From assembly GCA_003150035.1 (NCBI GenBank), contig QALR01000007.1, positions 1 to 64,000 on the forward strand: 64,000 nucleotides of DNA. The letters are read 5' to 3'. Under the pieces are notes generated by a model, which saw only the letters and a list, made by a program, of their open reading frames with translations, was not told the origin of the DNA and did no database searches. Made by a program: the position numbers and the translations under genes. Of this stretch, positions 51,518 to 61,073 are shown one piece after another (the stretch's first letter is position 1; every line of letters starts with the position of its first letter). Source of the stretch: Clostridiales bacterium (lineage in GTDB: Bacteria; Bacillota; Clostridia; Oscillospirales; CAG-272).

Positions 51518-53671
51518 TTAAAGATTTTTCATGGTCAGTCCGATCCGTTTTTTCGCGATATCGAGCGACTTGATTTTGACTTTCACCTTATCGCCGACGG
51601 ATAGGACTTCACTTGGATGCCCGATATATTTTTTGCTGATCTCGGAAATATGCACGAGCCCGTCCTGATGGACGCCGATGTCGACGAAAGCCCCGAAATC
51701 GATGACGTTGCGAACGACGCCGTCCAGCACCATGCCGACGGAAAGGTCGGAAATGTCGAGGATATCCGAACGAAGCTCCGGCATTGGCAGAGAATCCCGG
51801 ATATCGCGCCCCGGCTTTTCCAGCTCCGACAGAATGTCGAAAATCGTCGGCTCGCCGGCAGAAAGCTCTTCTGCAAGCTTTTCAATTCCGTAAGCTTCGG
51901 CTGCTTTTCGAAGCCCGTGAAGCCCACCGCCCTCGACATCTTTTTTATTATATCCGAATTTGCCGATAAGAATTTTCGCTCTCTCATAGGATTCGGGATG
52001 AATGCCGGTGTTGTCAAAAATTTCATCTGAGCCGGAAACGCGCAGGAAGCCCGCGCATTGTTCATAGGCTTTCGCACCAATCCTTGGAACCTTGAGCAGC
52101 TCCCCGCGGTTCCGGAACTCGCCGTTTTCCTCTCTGTATTTGACGATATTTTTGGCAGATGCGGCGCCAATGCCCGCAATATGCTCGAGCAGGGAATAGG
52201 AGGCCGTGTTGACGTCCACGCCGACCGCGTTGACACAATCTTCCACCACGCCGGAGAGCGCTTCGTCGAGCTTGGATTCTTTCATATCGTGCTGATATTG
52301 ACCTACGCCGATGGATTTGGGGTCGATTTTGACAAGCTCCGCGAGCGGGTCTTGAATGCGGCGCGCAATCGAAACGGCGCTTCGCTGCGTGACATCAAAA
52401 TCGGGAAATTCCTCAGCACCCAGCTTGGAGGCGGAATAAACGGAAGCGCCCGCCTCGCTTGTCACGAGATATTTGGTTTTGCCGCCTAGTTCACGCAGGG
52501 TATCGGCGACAAAAATTTCACTTTCCCTTGACGCCGTCCCATTTCCGATGGAAATGATATCGACATCATATTTTTCTATAAGACGCCGGAGGATTTTTTT
52601 GGATTCTTCGATTTTTTCCTGCGGTTTGGTTGGATAAATAACAGCGGTATCCAACACCTTCCCGGTTTTGTCCACCACGGCGAGCTTGCAGCCGGTTCGA
52701 TAGCCGGGATCAAAGCCGAGCACCGTTTTCCCTTTGATCGGCGCCTGCATCAGGAGATGTTTCAGATTCTGCGAAAAGAGTTTGATGGCCCCATCGCTTG
52801 CCTTGTCAAACAAATCGGCGCGGATTTCACGTTCGATCGAAGGCGCTATTAAGCGCTCATAGCTGTCCGCCATCGCGGAAACCATATACGGAAACGCCGG
52901 ACTCTTCTCATCCGTGACGGCGCGATAAAGCAAATAATTGAGCAGAATGTCTGTTGAGATGTCTATAGAGACTTTCAGAAATCCCTCTTTTTCGCCGCGG
53001 TCTATAGCAAGGATACGGTGGGACGGCACGGTGGAGAGCTTTTCCTGATAGTCGTAATACATGGCATAGACGGAATCCTCATCTTTGGTGTTTTTCACGG
53101 AAAGAAAACCGTGTTCGGCGGTCAGCGCCCGGATATCGCGCCGATAATCGGCGTCGTCCGAAATTTCTTCCGCAAGGATGTCCATGGCGCCGGCAAGTGC
53201 ATCCTCTGCCGTGACAACGCCCTTTTCTTCGTCGATATAGGCGGCCGCTATGTCAGACAGCGGCGCTTCATACTGTGCCTTTTGTGCGGATAACAGCTCC
53301 GCCAGCGGCGCGAGTCCACGTTCCCTGGCGACGGAGGCGCGTGTCTTTTTCTTTTGCTTGAAGGGACGGTAAATATCTTCGATTTCCGCGAGTATCTCCG
53401 CGTTTTGCAGGGCATCTTCAATTTCAGGCGTCATTTTTCCTTGTTCGGAAATAGCATGATGAACTTCTTCCTTGCGCTTTTCAAGTCCGCGCAGGTAATT
53501 TAGCCTTTCGCAGAGCGCACGCAGCTTTTCGTCGTCGAGAGAGCCGGTCGCTTCCTTGCGGTAACGGGCAATGAACGGAACCGTGTTTCCCTCATCCAGA
53601 AGTCTTATCGCCGCTTCTGTCTGAGTGGGACGAATGGAAAGCTCCTCGCTGAGCTTTTGTATGATATCCAT
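51518..53671 (-). CDS. tex: RNA-binding transcription accessory protein Tex
   Basis: 717 residues, usual length. N-terminal helical domain (TVPFIARYRKEATGSLDDEKL), YqgF-like domain from about 315 (VLGFDPGYRTGCKLAVVD), helix-hairpin-helix motifs (LEHIAGIGAASAKNIVKY) and a C-terminal S1 domain (LSVGMVLDGVVRNVIDFGAF). Tex binds nucleic acid and is linked to transcription fidelity and toxin expression. It is transcribed with the pseudouridine synthase gene upstream. Confidence 0.95.
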   Translation of the reverse strand: MDIIQKLSEELSIRPTQTEAAIRLLDEGNTVPFIARYRKEATGSLDDEKLRALCERLNYLRGLEKRKEEVHHAISEQGKMTPEIEDALQNAEILAEIEDIYRPFKQKKKTRASVARERGLAPLAELLSAQKAQYEAPLSDIAAAYIDEEKGVVTAEDALAGAMDILAEEISDDADYRRDIRALTAEHGFLSVKNTKDEDSVYAMYYDYQEKLSTVPSHRILAIDRGEKEGFLKVSIDISTDILLNYLLYRAVTDEKSPAFPYMVSAMADSYERLIAPSIEREIRADLFDKASDGAIKLFSQNLKHLLMQAPIKGKTVLGFDPGYRTGCKLAVVDKTGKVLDTAVIYPTKPQEKIEESKKILRRLIEKYDVDIISIGNGTASRESEIFVADTLRELGGKTKYLVTSEAGASVYSASKLGAEEFPDFDVTQRSAVSIARRIQDPLAELVKIDPKSIGVGQYQHDMKESKLDEALSGVVEDCVNAVGVDVNTASYSLLEHIAGIGAASAKNIVKYREENGEFRNRGELLKVPRIGAKAYEQCAGFLRVSGSDEIFDNTGIHPESYERAKILIGKFGYNKKDVEGGGLHGLRKAAEAYGIEKLAEELSAGEPTIFDILSELEKPGRDIRDSLPMPELRSDILDISDLSVGMVLDGVVRNVIDFGAFVDIGVHQDGLVHISEISKKYIGHPSEVLSVGDKVKVKIKSLDIAKKRIGLTMKNL

Positions 53672-53694
53672 GCTGTTTGAACCTCCGTGTTTGG

Positions 53695-54432
53695 TTAAAT
53701 AGATGTGGGATGATTGGAATCGGAAAGAGAGAGTCTGCTTTCCAGTATGGCAATTTCTTTTCCGGTCAGCTCCCGGAAGCCGCCACGGGAGAGCGACGGA
53801 TCAAGCGGGATTCCGGCGAACGAAATCCTTTCTAATAAAACAATGCGGTTATCCACTGCTTCGAACATGCGCTTAATCTGATGGAACTTTCCTTCCGTGA
53901 CGGTGATCTCTCCCGTGCGCTCCGAGAAGAGCGTGAGCACGGCGGGTGCTGTCGGATGAACCTCGCCGATATCCACACCGCCCTCAAGGCGGGCGTGGTC
54001 CGTTCCCGAGAGCGGTTTTTCACAGGTAAAACGGTAGGTCTTTTCCACATGATTTTTGGGGGAGAGCAGCTTGTGTGTGAGTGCGCCGTTATTGGTCAGG
54101 ATCAAAAGCCCTGTTGTATTTTTATCCAACCTGCCGCAAGGGAAGAGTCCCGCTTTTTTATAGGTTTCCGGCAGAAGATCGAGGACAGTCCTCTCGGCCG
54201 CATCCTCCGTAGCGGAAATGACGCCCTCCGGCTTATTCAGCATGAGGTAAATATATTTCCGGTAGCGGATGATTTGCCCCCGGTAGGCGATTACATCCTG
54301 TTCGGGGCTAATGTGAACGGAAACGTCAAAAACGGGGGAGCCGTTTACGGAAATACCGCCGGTTCTGGCAGCTCTGCGGCTTTCCGAACGAGAAGCCGTT
54401 CCGGTTTCGGATAAGAATTTATCAAGACGCAT
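53695..54432 (-). CDS. RsuA/RluB-family pseudouridine synthase
   Basis: About 245 residues. An S4 RNA-binding domain (MRLDKFLSETGTASRSESR) precedes the catalytic domain, with the active Asp in CGRLDKNTTGLLIL and the KTYRFTCEKPL and EGKFHQIKRMFEA motifs. It makes pseudouridine in rRNA; small-subunit (RsuA-like) specificity is likely but not proven. AAAGGAG lies 8 bases before the ATG at 54432. Confidence 0.9.
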   Translation of the reverse strand: MRLDKFLSETGTASRSESRRAARTGGISVNGSPVFDVSVHISPEQDVIAYRGQIIRYRKYIYLMLNKPEGVISATEDAAERTVLDLLPETYKKAGLFPCGRLDKNTTGLLILTNNGALTHKLLSPKNHVEKTYRFTCEKPLSGTDHARLEGGVDIGEVHPTAPAVLTLFSERTGEITVTEGKFHQIKRMFEAVDNRIVLLERISFAGIPLDPSLSRGGFRELTGKEIAILESRLSLSDSNHPTSI

Positions 54433-54594
54433 GAGACGTCTCCTTTCAAAGGAATGAAAATAAATGAAAATCTTGCCAGAAACCATTTTGCCCGAAAATA
54501 ATTCGGTTTTGTCTTTCGCCTTAGATTTGTATATTATACCATATATCCACATGTTTGTAAATACTGTTTTCCAATGAATATTTATTCATGTTGG

Positions 54595-54623
54595 TTGACA
54601 AAGGTGTGGAATTGTGCTATAAT
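54595..54623 (+). promoter_or_regulatory. Sigma-A promoter of M6 protease gene
   Basis: TTGACA (54595-54600), 17 bases, TATAAT (54618-54623): full consensus, 35 bases before the start codon. Confidence 0.88.
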
Positions 54624-54657
54624 AAACGCAAATTTTCTGAAAGGGAAGGTGAATTCA

Positions 54658-56829
54658 ATGAGTACGAATCTGAAACGCTTGCTTGCAGCCTTGCTTTGCG
54701 CGGTGATGCTTATCACGGTATGTGCTTGCGGCGATACGGGAGAAACGGAAACGACAGGAAGCTCCTCAACGGGAGATTCCACCGACGGGACGACCGCCAG
54801 TGAGTCGACGCCGGGTGTTCCGATGCCGGGAGAGACGACCGGGGGCCAAACAGAGCTTCCGCTGGAGGAGGCGGCAAACGCTATTAAAATTGAAGCATCT
54901 CCGGTGACGGAGACAACGGAAATCCCACTTCTTGTTATCCTTGCGAGCTTTGACGCGAACGGAAACGGCGTCAACGATTGGGATGAAAACGATCCCGATA
55001 AGCTTTATAGTGATAAAACACAAGATTATTACGGTGAACAATGGGTGGGCACCAAGCTGACTGACCATTATGAGCTCTATTTCGGTGACGGCTATTCACT
55101 TACCAATTATTATGATGAGCTGTCGATGGGCGCTTTCCATTTTGTACCGATTGAGTTTGACGTGATGCCGGAAAATTCTCCGGTTCCGAACGGGATGATC
55201 GAGGTCGTTCTGGATATTCCGCATCCCAGCGCTTCCGGTGATGCGCAGGGTTCCATCACCAAGATTTTCAGTGCCTGCGATCCTTATATCGATTTCTCGA
55301 AGCTTGACAAGAACGGAAACGGTAAAATCGACGAGACGGAGCTTGGCGTCCTCATTCTGAACTCGGGTGCCGATGCTTCTAGCAGCAGCGGCAGAACAGG
55401 CGGCAACTCAGGCGCTCCCCGCTTTTATTTCGAGGTATGGGGCACTTCTCAGCCCTTGAATGCTTATCTTGATGGTGTATCATTCTCAAAGGTATCGAAT
55501 GTCGGTGAGTATAAGACGGTGGGCAACATTCTGCCGATCGGTGTTCCGACGCACGAGCTTGCGCACAACCTCGGCGCGGAGGACCTTTACGACCGCAATG
55601 TCAATGCCACCGGTGGAACCATTTCGGGGTGGCCGAGAGCTTATTATTTCTCACTGCAATGCAACGGCAACAACTGCGGATATGGCTCTATGCCGTCCTA
55701 TCTTGACCCCTATCAGCGGATTTATCTCGGTTGGGCAGAGGAACGCGTTGTAGAGGATGGGGTTTATACCATCTATTCCACATGCACGGATAAGTATACG
55801 GTTCTCCGCGTCAATACGCCGGATCCGGATGAATATTATCTGATTGAGATCCGTTTGAAGGAGGGCTTTGAGAAGAATCTTACGAGCGGTGATTCTGAGG
55901 GCGGTATTATGGTTTGGCATATCGATGAAGAAATCAACCGGAAGTACTTTATCGATGGTATGGCGTCTTCGTCCTATGCAGATGCGTCAACGGGACTGCG
56001 TCATGATCCCGGTATCGTACCGCTTTTCCGCGGCTCCTTTGACAAGGCGGGGCGGTATATGGCAAGCACCAATCCGTCGGATCCCTTCTATTATCTCAGC
56101 GATGATGTTTCGACTGCCGTGTTCAATTCGGGTATTTTCCATTCTGTAACCAATGGAACACAATCTCTGAACTCTTATCCTGATGATTGGGAGGGCAAGG
56201 AGAATTTCAATCTGAAAATTGAAGTCTTAAGTGAACCGGGACAGGAAATGACAATTAAAATTACAACGGAAAGAAGAGACTTTGCCCCTGTTCTTACAGC
56301 TACCTACAGTGAAAAAACGTATGATTCCATTACGGTGCAAGGCGTGATTGAAACGCTGAATAACGCGGAGATTTCCGACTATGGCATCATGCTTGCTACG
56401 GATCCTGAGTTCCAGAATATTGTTGGCGTAAAGGCTGCCGAGGTGATAGAGGACGATTCCTTTACGGCAACATTTGACGGCCTGACCGAGGATACCCGGT
56501 ATTATTACAAGGTATATGTTCTCAGCGACAACGGAAATGCGGAAGCGACAGGAAATACGCCTACCTCTTCCAGGCCGAAGCCGAAGGAATATGCGACAAT
56601 TGCGCTCTACTCCGATGCCGATGCCAGCGCGTATGAAGTTCGGGTGGACTTTGGTGAGACGCTTTCTATTCCGGCCGGCTGGCTGAGAAGCATCAGCAAT
56701 AAAAAGCCTGGATATACGCTGGAGGGTTGGTATTATGACGAGGCCCTCACAGAGCCGTTCGACATGGATACCGTGATTGAAAGCGGAACGGAAGATTTCT
56801 CGCTCTACGCAAAGTGGGTTGCGGAATAA
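54658..56829 (+). CDS. Surface lipoprotein M6-family metalloprotease
   Basis: About 723 residues. A lipoprotein signal ends at Cys24 (TVCAC), then a Ser/Thr linker. The zinc site is His299-Glu300-His303 in HELAHNLGAEDLYD, the immune-inhibitor-A pattern. EF-hand-like calcium loops are in DANGNGVNDWDEND and DKNGNGKIDETEL. After the protease come a fibronectin-III-like domain (about 540-640) and an InlB-type repeat ending SLYAKW. It should degrade proteins at the cell surface. It is transcribed alone. Confidence 0.9.
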   Translation: MSTNLKRLLAALLCAVMLITVCACGDTGETETTGSSSTGDSTDGTTASESTPGVPMPGETTGGQTELPLEEAANAIKIEASPVTETTEIPLLVILASFDANGNGVNDWDENDPDKLYSDKTQDYYGEQWVGTKLTDHYELYFGDGYSLTNYYDELSMGAFHFVPIEFDVMPENSPVPNGMIEVVLDIPHPSASGDAQGSITKIFSACDPYIDFSKLDKNGNGKIDETELGVLILNSGADASSSSGRTGGNSGAPRFYFEVWGTSQPLNAYLDGVSFSKVSNVGEYKTVGNILPIGVPTHELAHNLGAEDLYDRNVNATGGTISGWPRAYYFSLQCNGNNCGYGSMPSYLDPYQRIYLGWAEERVVEDGVYTIYSTCTDKYTVLRVNTPDPDEYYLIEIRLKEGFEKNLTSGDSEGGIMVWHIDEEINRKYFIDGMASSSYADASTGLRHDPGIVPLFRGSFDKAGRYMASTNPSDPFYYLSDDVSTAVFNSGIFHSVTNGTQSLNSYPDDWEGKENFNLKIEVLSEPGQEMTIKITTERRDFAPVLTATYSEKTYDSITVQGVIETLNNAEISDYGIMLATDPEFQNIVGVKAAEVIEDDSFTATFDGLTEDTRYYYKVYVLSDNGNAEATGNTPTSSRPKPKEYATIALYSDADASAYEVRVDFGETLSIPAGWLRSISNKKPGYTLEGWYYDEALTEPFDMDTVIESGTEDFSLYAKWVAE

Positions 56830-56938
56830 TCCCATATGAGCAAACCTCACATATAGCGAATTGCTTTCGTGATAAGGGATAAAGAAGAAAGCACGTGGAG
56901 AGATATCATACCCCAGTGCTTTTGATAGTTGATTTTAT

Positions 56939-56978
56939 ATGCTGACTTCGCTTGAAAAGCGAAGTCAGCATATTTTTT
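56939..56978 (+). terminator. Terminator downstream of M6 protease
   Basis: ATGCTGACTTCGCTT pairs perfectly with AAGCGAAGTCAGCAT and is followed by ATTTTTTG. It lies 110 bases beyond the stop. Confidence 0.85.
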
Positions 56979-57098
56979 GTTTTTTATAGAACTTTACAAA
57001 AATAGAAGACGATATTTTTCATTTTGAAGCGGCATTTTTTCTCATGGCGGGCTTCTTTTTTTATTTTCATGGGTAAAATATAAAGGAAAGGAGAAGAT

Positions 57099-57983
57099 AT
57101 GCGATATCAAGACTGGCTCGAAGAATGGCTTGCCGTTTATATCAAGCCGACTTCAAAATATAAAACCTATCACCGGTATGAAGCAATTATTCGTCAGCGC
57201 CTGATTCCTAAACTTGGCGGCTATGATTTGCAGGACCTTACGCCATTGCTGATCCAACGATATATTATGGAGCTTTTGCAGAGCGGAAATTTGAAAAATG
57301 GTATGGGGTTATCTGTCAATTCTGTAGATGGGATTTTGTCTGTCATACAAAATTCTCTTAAGACGGCATATGCGATAGAGCTTATCCCGAATTACACCAT
57401 GAATAAAATTAAAAGGCCTAAAATCGCAGAAAAACAAGTATCCTGCTTTTCAGCTGAGGAACAAAAGACAATAGAAAAAGCGGTGATGAAGGACAAAAGG
57501 GACAAAATGAAAGGGATTATTTTATGCCTATATACCGGCCTTCGGATTGGAGAGCTGCTTGCGTTAGAATGGGAGGATATTGATTTTTCCCGTGCAGAGC
57601 TTACAGTAAACAAATCCGAGCAGGCGCAGGTATTACAGGAATCCAACGACTCTATGCGAGAAAGTCTTGAAGATCTCAAGGACGAGCTATCCGAGCTTAG
57701 CGAGGATAAAGACAATATTCATCTTGAGATGAGCAAATGGTTTTTGTGTAGGGCACGTTTTTGCCTTGACAACAAGGTGGGCGGTTACCGTTGCCGTTCC
57801 CAAGTCCCCGAGCATGAGATCTTGAAAATCGTGCGTATGTACGAGCCGATTATCACCGAGTTTTTCGAGAACGAGGAAGAAATGGCGAAGTTCCAAAAGT
57901 GGCGTGAGGAATATGAGGAAAAGGAGCGCTTAGAGAAGGAGGAAAAAGCAAAGAAGAAGGCAGGATCGACTAATGTAGCATAA
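57099..57983 (+). CDS. Chimeric, truncated tyrosine integrase
   Basis: 294 residues. Residues 1-170 are the front of a phage/ICE integrase: core-binding domain, then the first catalytic Arg149 in TGLRIGELLALEWEDIDF. After about residue 172 the sequence changes to an unrelated coiled-coil, lysine- and glutamate-rich tail (ESNDSMRESLEDLKDELSEL, then EEYEEKERLEKEEKAKKK). The His-x-x-Arg box and the nucleophile Tyr are absent. It is probably a deletion product and inactive for recombination. Confidence 0.7.
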   Translation: MRYQDWLEEWLAVYIKPTSKYKTYHRYEAIIRQRLIPKLGGYDLQDLTPLLIQRYIMELLQSGNLKNGMGLSVNSVDGILSVIQNSLKTAYAIELIPNYTMNKIKRPKIAEKQVSCFSAEEQKTIEKAVMKDKRDKMKGIILCLYTGLRIGELLALEWEDIDFSRAELTVNKSEQAQVLQESNDSMRESLEDLKDELSELSEDKDNIHLEMSKWFLCRARFCLDNKVGGYRCRSQVPEHEILKIVRMYEPIITEFFENEEEMAKFQKWREEYEEKERLEKEEKAKKKAGSTNVA

Positions 57984-57990
57984 TGAAGAA

Positions 57991-58021
57991 AGCCTCGGCA
58001 GGGAGTTTCCTTGCCGAGGCT
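57991..58021 (+). terminator. Terminator of integrase chimera
   Basis: AGCCTCGGCAGGGA pairs with TCCTTGCCGAGGCT (one G:T) and leads to AAATTTGTTTTTTC. Confidence 0.75.
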
Positions 58022-58070
58022 AAATTTGTTTTTTCTCATAAATTGAGAAAAAATCTCACAAACTGTGCGC

Positions 58071-58099
58071 TTGATTGAACCGTAAAAATATGGTATACT
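58071..58099 (+). promoter_or_regulatory. Sigma-A promoter of HTH regulator
   Basis: TTGATT (58071-58076), 17 bases, TATACT (58094-58099), about 57 bases before the start codon. Confidence 0.65.
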
Positions 58100-58155
58100 A
58101 TTATCACCGGTAAAACATAAGCCCTGCGCAGATGCTGACAGAATGGAGATATAGC

Positions 58156-59346
58156 ATGAAATTGAATTTAGGAAATCAAATACGTATAAACCGCCGACGT
58201 ATGAATCTTACTCAAGAACAATTGGCAGAAAAATTCGGAACGTCTCCTCAGGCTATTTCTCGGTGGGAAATAGGCGCGACATATCCCGATATCGAAATGC
58301 TGCCAATGATAGCGTCATTTTTTGAAACATCTGTAGATACGTTGCTTGGAGTTACAGAGGAAGAAAAAGAAAAGTTTTGCGCTGAGCTTCAACAATCTTT
58401 TGAAACCGCTGTCCGTGCAAAGGATGTTCAGAAAACTATCGATATCATGCGAGAAATACGACGCAATCTCAAAGAATATCAGCACTATTGGTTTTGGGGA
58501 TTGTATACCGAGATTTGGAAAGTACGTTTGTTCCGAGACGAGAAGGTACTCGAAGAAATGCGTCTTTTAGCAGAAGAAATATTCAGTGTGTGCCCCAAAG
58601 ACGATCATTGGGCTGTTATTGATTGCATGTCATATATGGAAGATGACGAGCATCTTGACGCTTTCTTGGATGCATATGCCAGCCGAGAGGATATGGCGCG
58701 TTCAAGCTTGCTGTTCAAAAGATACAAAATGCGCGAGGAGCTTGATAAAATTGAACCCGTAAGGCATAGCATTCTGTGGTATGAGCTTTCGCATATTATA
58801 ACTGCGGCGAATGATTGGCAAGTATATCTTTGCAAGGACCCAAATCATTTTATTTGGTTTTGCGAAACACAGCTTAATTATCTCAATGCCGTAAACAATT
58901 TATCTCCCGATAAGAAGCATTTGATCAGCGGTGGAACAGGTGCGGATTTGTGGTGTGAGGAAAGAATACAGCTTGGAATACGTTATGCGGCTTCTTTTGC
59001 AAAGCTTGGAAAAATGGATGAAGCTTATGATGCCTTTGAAGACACAATACGCGTGATTGAACAGATTATGTCTATCACTGATGACGAGTTCAAGATAGGC
59101 TGTTCATCTCCAGCACTTGAAGGCTTTGCTTTGGAATCCAAAATCAATTGGCTTGTGAAAGACGGCAAGGAATACAAGGAAATCAGTCTACAGTATAATG
59201 ATTGGTGGAATTGGATCATTCCTCTTGATTATCAAAAAGCCTTTAAGCATGCTTGGTTTGACAGTATGAGGGCAGACAAACGCTTTGATGTGCTTTTTGA
59301 GAGATTGGATAAATGCGTTGTTTGCAGAGAAATATCAACTAATTAA
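58156..59346 (+). CDS. XRE regulator with long helical (TPR-like) domain
   Basis: About 396 residues. The first 65 residues are an XRE domain (LTQEQLAEKFGTSPQAISRW). The remainder is all helical and rich in Trp and Glu, with a TPR-like segment near GIRYAASFAKLGKMDEAYDA. Such proteins often sense peptides or proteins. GGAGA precedes the ATG at 58156. It lies beside integrase debris and is likely island cargo. Regulated genes are unknown. Confidence 0.8.
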   Translation: MKLNLGNQIRINRRRMNLTQEQLAEKFGTSPQAISRWEIGATYPDIEMLPMIASFFETSVDTLLGVTEEEKEKFCAELQQSFETAVRAKDVQKTIDIMREIRRNLKEYQHYWFWGLYTEIWKVRLFRDEKVLEEMRLLAEEIFSVCPKDDHWAVIDCMSYMEDDEHLDAFLDAYASREDMARSSLLFKRYKMREELDKIEPVRHSILWYELSHIITAANDWQVYLCKDPNHFIWFCETQLNYLNAVNNLSPDKKHLISGGTGADLWCEERIQLGIRYAASFAKLGKMDEAYDAFEDTIRVIEQIMSITDDEFKIGCSSPALEGFALESKINWLVKDGKEYKEISLQYNDWWNWIIPLDYQKAFKHAWFDSMRADKRFDVLFERLDKCVVCREISTN

Positions 59347-59364
59347 CTTGTGCAACAAAATTTT

Positions 59365-59402
59365 AGCCTCCGATAGGGAAAATCCTTGTCGGAGGCTATT
59401 TT
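59365..59402 (+). terminator. Terminator of HTH regulator gene
   Basis: AGCCTCCGA (59365-59373) pairs with TCGGAGGCT (59389-59397), with inner GGGA/TCCT pairing, followed by ATTTTC. Confidence 0.75.
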
Positions 59403-59441
59403 CATTTCTTGCTATTAAAGTTAGGATACTCAAATAAAACA

Positions 59442-59487
59442 AATAATCCGAACGACTCTCCAAGTAAGAGAATGTTCGGATTATTTT
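59442..59487 (-). terminator. Terminator beside the tRNA-Pro fragment
   Basis: AATAATCCGAAC pairs perfectly with GTTCGGATTATT across a 20-base loop. On the minus strand it directly follows the tRNA-Pro 3' end, as a native tRNA terminator would. Confidence 0.6.
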
Positions 59488-59491
59488 CATG

Positions 59492-59535
59492 TGGTCGGAG
59501 TGACAGGGTTCGAACCTGCGGCCTCAACATCCCAA
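59492..59535 (-). other. 3' fragment of tRNA-Pro (TGG): probable attachment-site scar
   Basis: On the minus strand the sequence runs from the anticodon loop (TTTGGGATG) through the T-arm (GGTTCGAACCCTG) to an acceptor strand CACTCCGA and encoded CCA. The 5' half of the tRNA is absent; the next bases do not fold into D-arm or acceptor. Integrases commonly recombine in the 3' half of tRNA genes, duplicating this part. It is therefore most likely an att site left by an integrative element. Confidence 0.7.
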
Positions 59536-59896
59536 ATAGGCCATAGAATATTTTTTACCGCATTTCAGGCACTTTGTAGCCCTTTCGTCTGGAAATCACT
59601 TGCTTTGTAAACCTCTTGTCTCCACTGTTTCCATGTGTTCCGAAAATGACTGTGGGATGAGGTGTGGTCGTAAAAATACTCCCCGAACAAGAAATTTGCT
59701 CGGGGAGTTTGCTGTTGGTGGTATGTTAACTCTGAACCGGCAAAAAGTCAAGTCTTTTCTACCGCCAAAATTTGAGCCGCAGTAGACAAAGAAATACGAG
59801 AACTTCCAAATAAACAATTAAAGAATTTCGGCTGATTTAATATCAAATGTTATTTTAGCCGAAACTTTTAAGGTGTAATTAGTAATGCGCACCTTC
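59536..59896. other. Gene-free stretch between att scar and Fic operon
   Basis: No gene seen in about 360 bases. It holds one strong hairpin, CTCCCCGA...TCGGGGAG (59681-59709), followed by AT-rich sequence. A TTGACT-like box on the minus strand near 59740-59755 (AAGACTTGACTTTTTGCCGG) has no clear gene behind it. Confidence 0.45.
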
Positions 59897-59928
59897 AATT
59901 TAATCATTTTTCAGAAATTGATTAAATT
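59897..59928. promoter_or_regulatory. Inverted-repeat operator upstream of Fic gene
   Basis: AATTTAATCA (59897-59906) and TGATTAAATT (59919-59928) are perfect complements separated by 12 bases, ending 4 bases before the -35 box. This position suits a repressor or activator site, possibly for autoregulation by the Fic protein's C-terminal winged helix. Confidence 0.55.
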
Positions 59929-59932
59929 AGAC

Positions 59933-59961
59933 TTGACAAACAACTTAATTGCGAATATAAT
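59933..59961 (+). promoter_or_regulatory. Sigma-A promoter of Fic-HsdM operon
   Basis: TTGACA (59933-59938), 17 bases, TATAAT (59956-59961): full consensus. The start codon follows 54 bases later. Confidence 0.88.
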
Positions 59962-60015
59962 ACAATTGCATCAAAATAATAAAAATGAGTAAATTGAATT
60001 CAGGAGAAGATTGAA

Positions 60016-61071
60016 TTGAGAGCTTACGACTACAATAAAAAATGGCAACAACTTTTAACTCCCGAAATTGTGACAATGCTTTCAAAAATACACGAATTCA
60101 AAGGCGAACAAAACCTGTTTATTGAAGCACAGAGCGATACTCTTACACAACTTGTAGAAATTGCAAAGATACAAAGCACGGAAGCGTCAAACAAGATTGA
60201 GGGAATCTTTACTTCCGATGAGCGCTTGAAAAAGCTCGTAACAAACAAAACAACTCCAAGAACCCGTAATGAACAAGAGATTGCAGGCTATCGAGATGTG
60301 CTTTCAACCATACACGATAGTTACGAATTTATACCTGTCCGTCCTTCAATCATCTTGCAATTACATCGTGACTTGTATAAGTTCAGCGGCAAATCTATCG
60401 GCGGTGCATACAAAAACGCAGATAATGTGATTGCGGAAGAAGATAACGAAGGTAATCGCTTTGTTAGATTTCAACCGGTACCTGCTTGGGAAACACCGGA
60501 TTCTGTTGAAGCTTTGTGTGATGCGTTTGATGATGCAATGGTCAGAAACGAAGCGGATCCGTTGCTTATAATCCCGATGTTTATCCTCGACTTCCTTTGT
60601 ATCCATCCGTTTAATGATGGCAACGGAAGAATGAGCCGACTGCTCACTCTGCTTCTGCTTTATCGCGCAGGCTATATTGTGGGAAAATATATCAGTATCG
60701 AAAAGATTATAGAAACCTCGAAAGATACCTATTACGAAGCATTGCAAAGCAGCTCGCAGGGATGGCACGAAGAGCAAAATGATTACGCGCACTTTGTCAG
60801 ATATATGTTAGGCGTAATTTTATCAGCATATCGCGATTTCTCATCTCGTGTCAGAGTGCTTACAACGAGCGGAATGTCAAAACCAAACCGCATACGGGAG
60901 ATCATCAAAGATACTCTCGGTAAAACTACAAAAACAGAAATTATGCAAAAATGCCCCGATATCAGTCAGGTGACCGTACAAAGAGCACTAAATGATCTTG
61001 TAAAAAACGGTGACATTATCAAAATCGGCGGAGGACGTTATACCTCTTATATTTGGAATAGGGAGAAATAA
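60016..61071 (+). CDS. Fic-domain AMP-transferase-like protein
   Basis: 351 residues with a TTG start 9 bases after AGGAG. The active loop is HPFNDGNGR (His197-Arg205). An N-terminal inhibitory helix carries the S-x-x-x-E-G motif (Ser58-Glu62-Gly63), so it is a class II, self-inhibited Fic protein. The C-terminus (about 290-351) is a winged helix (ISQVTVQRALNDLVKNGDI). It should transfer AMP to a protein target, or reverse this; the target is unknown. It leads the operon with hsdM 2 bases downstream. Confidence 0.92.
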   Translation: MRAYDYNKKWQQLLTPEIVTMLSKIHEFKGEQNLFIEAQSDTLTQLVEIAKIQSTEASNKIEGIFTSDERLKKLVTNKTTPRTRNEQEIAGYRDVLSTIHDSYEFIPVRPSIILQLHRDLYKFSGKSIGGAYKNADNVIAEEDNEGNRFVRFQPVPAWETPDSVEALCDAFDDAMVRNEADPLLIIPMFILDFLCIHPFNDGNGRMSRLLTLLLLYRAGYIVGKYISIEKIIETSKDTYYEALQSSSQGWHEEQNDYAHFVRYMLGVILSAYRDFSSRVRVLTTSGMSKPNRIREIIKDTLGKTTKTEIMQKCPDISQVTVQRALNDLVKNGDIIKIGGGRYTSYIWNREK

Positions 61072-61073
61072 TT

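Noticed and set aside
59492..59535. A complete tRNA-Pro gene
   Set aside because: The 5' acceptor strand, D-arm and the first half of the anticodon stem are missing, so only a 3' fragment exists.
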